From: JBNJDW01 sp051745265
GTDB lineage: Bacteria > Pseudomonadota > Alphaproteobacteria > Micavibrionales > CSBR16-224
NCBI GenBank assembly: GCA_051745265.1
Contig: JBNJDW010000135.1
Coordinates: forward strand, 1 to 5,295
Length of the DNA: 5,295 bases
Direction of reading: 5' to 3'
Shown: in pieces, positions 4,640-5,295 of the stretch
How positions within the stretch are numbered: the stretch's first letter is position 1
How the letters are laid out: every line of letters starts with the position of its first letter
Program-made: the position numbers and the translations under genes
Notes under the pieces: model-generated
The model's database searches: none
What the model saw: the letters and a program-made list of their open reading frames with translations, nothing else
Told to the model about the DNA's origin: nothing

Positions 4640-5295
4640 ATGTGGCCGGATTACGTTTTTATAGATGCCGTCCGCAGCTTTGCCCGGCAGACAGAGAAGA
4701 TTAACCGCACCGGCCTTCATATGGCCGCCCAGTTCTGGGATATGCAGGCCGGATTCTGGCAGCATGCGCCGTTACCGTTATCGCAGGCTTTTGCCGCGGC
4801 CAGCGCCAATACGGCCCGGCAATGCCGCAGTCTGGCCAATATGGGCCAATCGGTGCATAGAGATCATCATCAGCCTCCGGATTTTGACCTGACCGAAGTG
4901 CGGATAGGTCGCAAAAATGTCAAGGTGACGCCAACAGATCTGCGCCAATCGCCTTTCTATACACTGACCCGTTTTCAGCGCGATACCCGGCGCCATGATC
5001 CCAAATTATTGATCGTCGCCCCCATGTCCGGCCATTATGCCAGCCTGCTGCGTTCAACAGTTTCGGCATTGCTGCCTGACCATGATGTTCATATCATTGA
5101 TTGGCAAAATGCCCGTGATGTACCGTCTGGCGCCGGTAAATTTGATTTTGAAAAATATATGGATTGCGTGATCGAATGTCTGGAGACCATGGGGCCGGAC
5201 ACGCATGTCATGGGCATATCGCAATCAACAGTCCCTTTGCTGGCGGTAACGGCTGTATTGGCCGGACAAAACAGCCCGTATCAGCCACGCTCGGT
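4640..5295 (+). CDS. phaZ: intracellular polyhydroxyalkanoate depolymerase, 3' end outside window
   Basis: This open frame runs off the window after 218 codons, roughly half of a family protein of about 400-420 residues. It resembles intracellular PHB depolymerases (PhaZ, alpha/beta hydrolase fold), which release hydroxyacids from storage granules. The N-terminal part (1-75) is typical (MWPDYVFIDAVRSFARQTEK). Recognisable family blocks follow: LLIVAPMSGHYASLLRSTV (123-141), LLPDHDVHIIDWQNARDVP (144-162), and the nucleophile-elbow region HVMGISQSTVP (189-199), then PYQPRS just before the window end. In well-studied members such as the Ralstonia enzyme the nucleophile is a Cys in a Val-Cys-Gln-Pro context. 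Here the equivalent position is Ser194, giving Gly-Ile-Ser-Gln-Ser. The other catalytic residues (Asp, His) lie beyond the window. The ATG at 4640 has AAGGG (4628-4632) 7 nt upstream. The 14-nt gap to acs and absence of a terminator suggest co-transcription. Confidence 0.87.
   Translation, partial: MWPDYVFIDAVRSFARQTEKINRTGLHMAAQFWDMQAGFWQHAPLPLSQAFAAASANTARQCRSLANMGQSVHRDHHQPPDFDLTEVRIGRKNVKVTPTDLRQSPFYTLTRFQRDTRRHDPKLLIVAPMSGHYASLLRSTVSALLPDHDVHIIDWQNARDVPSGAGKFDFEKYMDCVIECLETMGPDTHVMGISQSTVPLLAVTAVLAGQNSPYQPRS

Overview
The window looks like chromosomal DNA from an alphaproteobacterium. The evidence is the tsaD-gpsA gene order, the alphaproteobacterial style of the TsaD C-terminus (RPRWPL), a standard AMP-forming acetyl-CoA synthetase, and an intracellular-type polyhydroxyalkanoate (PHA) depolymerase. 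Base composition is moderate: the housekeeping genes are visibly more G+C-rich than the segment between gpsA and acs. I cannot name a genus from sequence alone. All recognised genes lie on the + strand.

Layout. Positions 18-149 hold the 3' end of a tsaD-like gene whose frame breaks close to the window edge. gpsA (167-1177) is a full-length glycerol-3-phosphate dehydrogenase. Positions 1178-2553 form a small accessory island with two paralogous genes of unknown function (1267-1791 and 2011-2553), each behind its own sigma70-like promoter. acs (2685-4625) has its own promoter and a spaced inverted repeat. Fourteen bases after acs begins a PHA depolymerase gene (4640 to the window end, truncated), which looks co-transcribed with it.

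The most informative region is 961-2553. It is an old tandem duplication of about 836 bp that copied the last fifth of gpsA together with the neighbouring unknown gene and its promoter. The gpsA piece in the second copy (1797-1919) has decayed: it has a 93-bp internal deletion, a stop codon and a 1-nt frameshift. The two membrane-protein genes survived as paralogs. Their membrane halves have diverged strongly, but the last 63 codons differ at only 3 residues and 12 nucleotides, which suggests gene conversion or strong constraint on the C-terminal tail. The second paralog also carries three 18-bp tandem units at its 5' end, each containing an ATG.

Functionally, acs plus phaZ suggest a carbon-storage and acetate-activation operon: the depolymerase mobilises PHA, and Acs makes acetyl-CoA from acetate. 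GpsA supplies sn-glycerol-3-phosphate for phospholipids. The paired unknown proteins have Gly/Ala-rich hydrophobic segments and an invariant polar tail. I do not recognise their family and assign no function.
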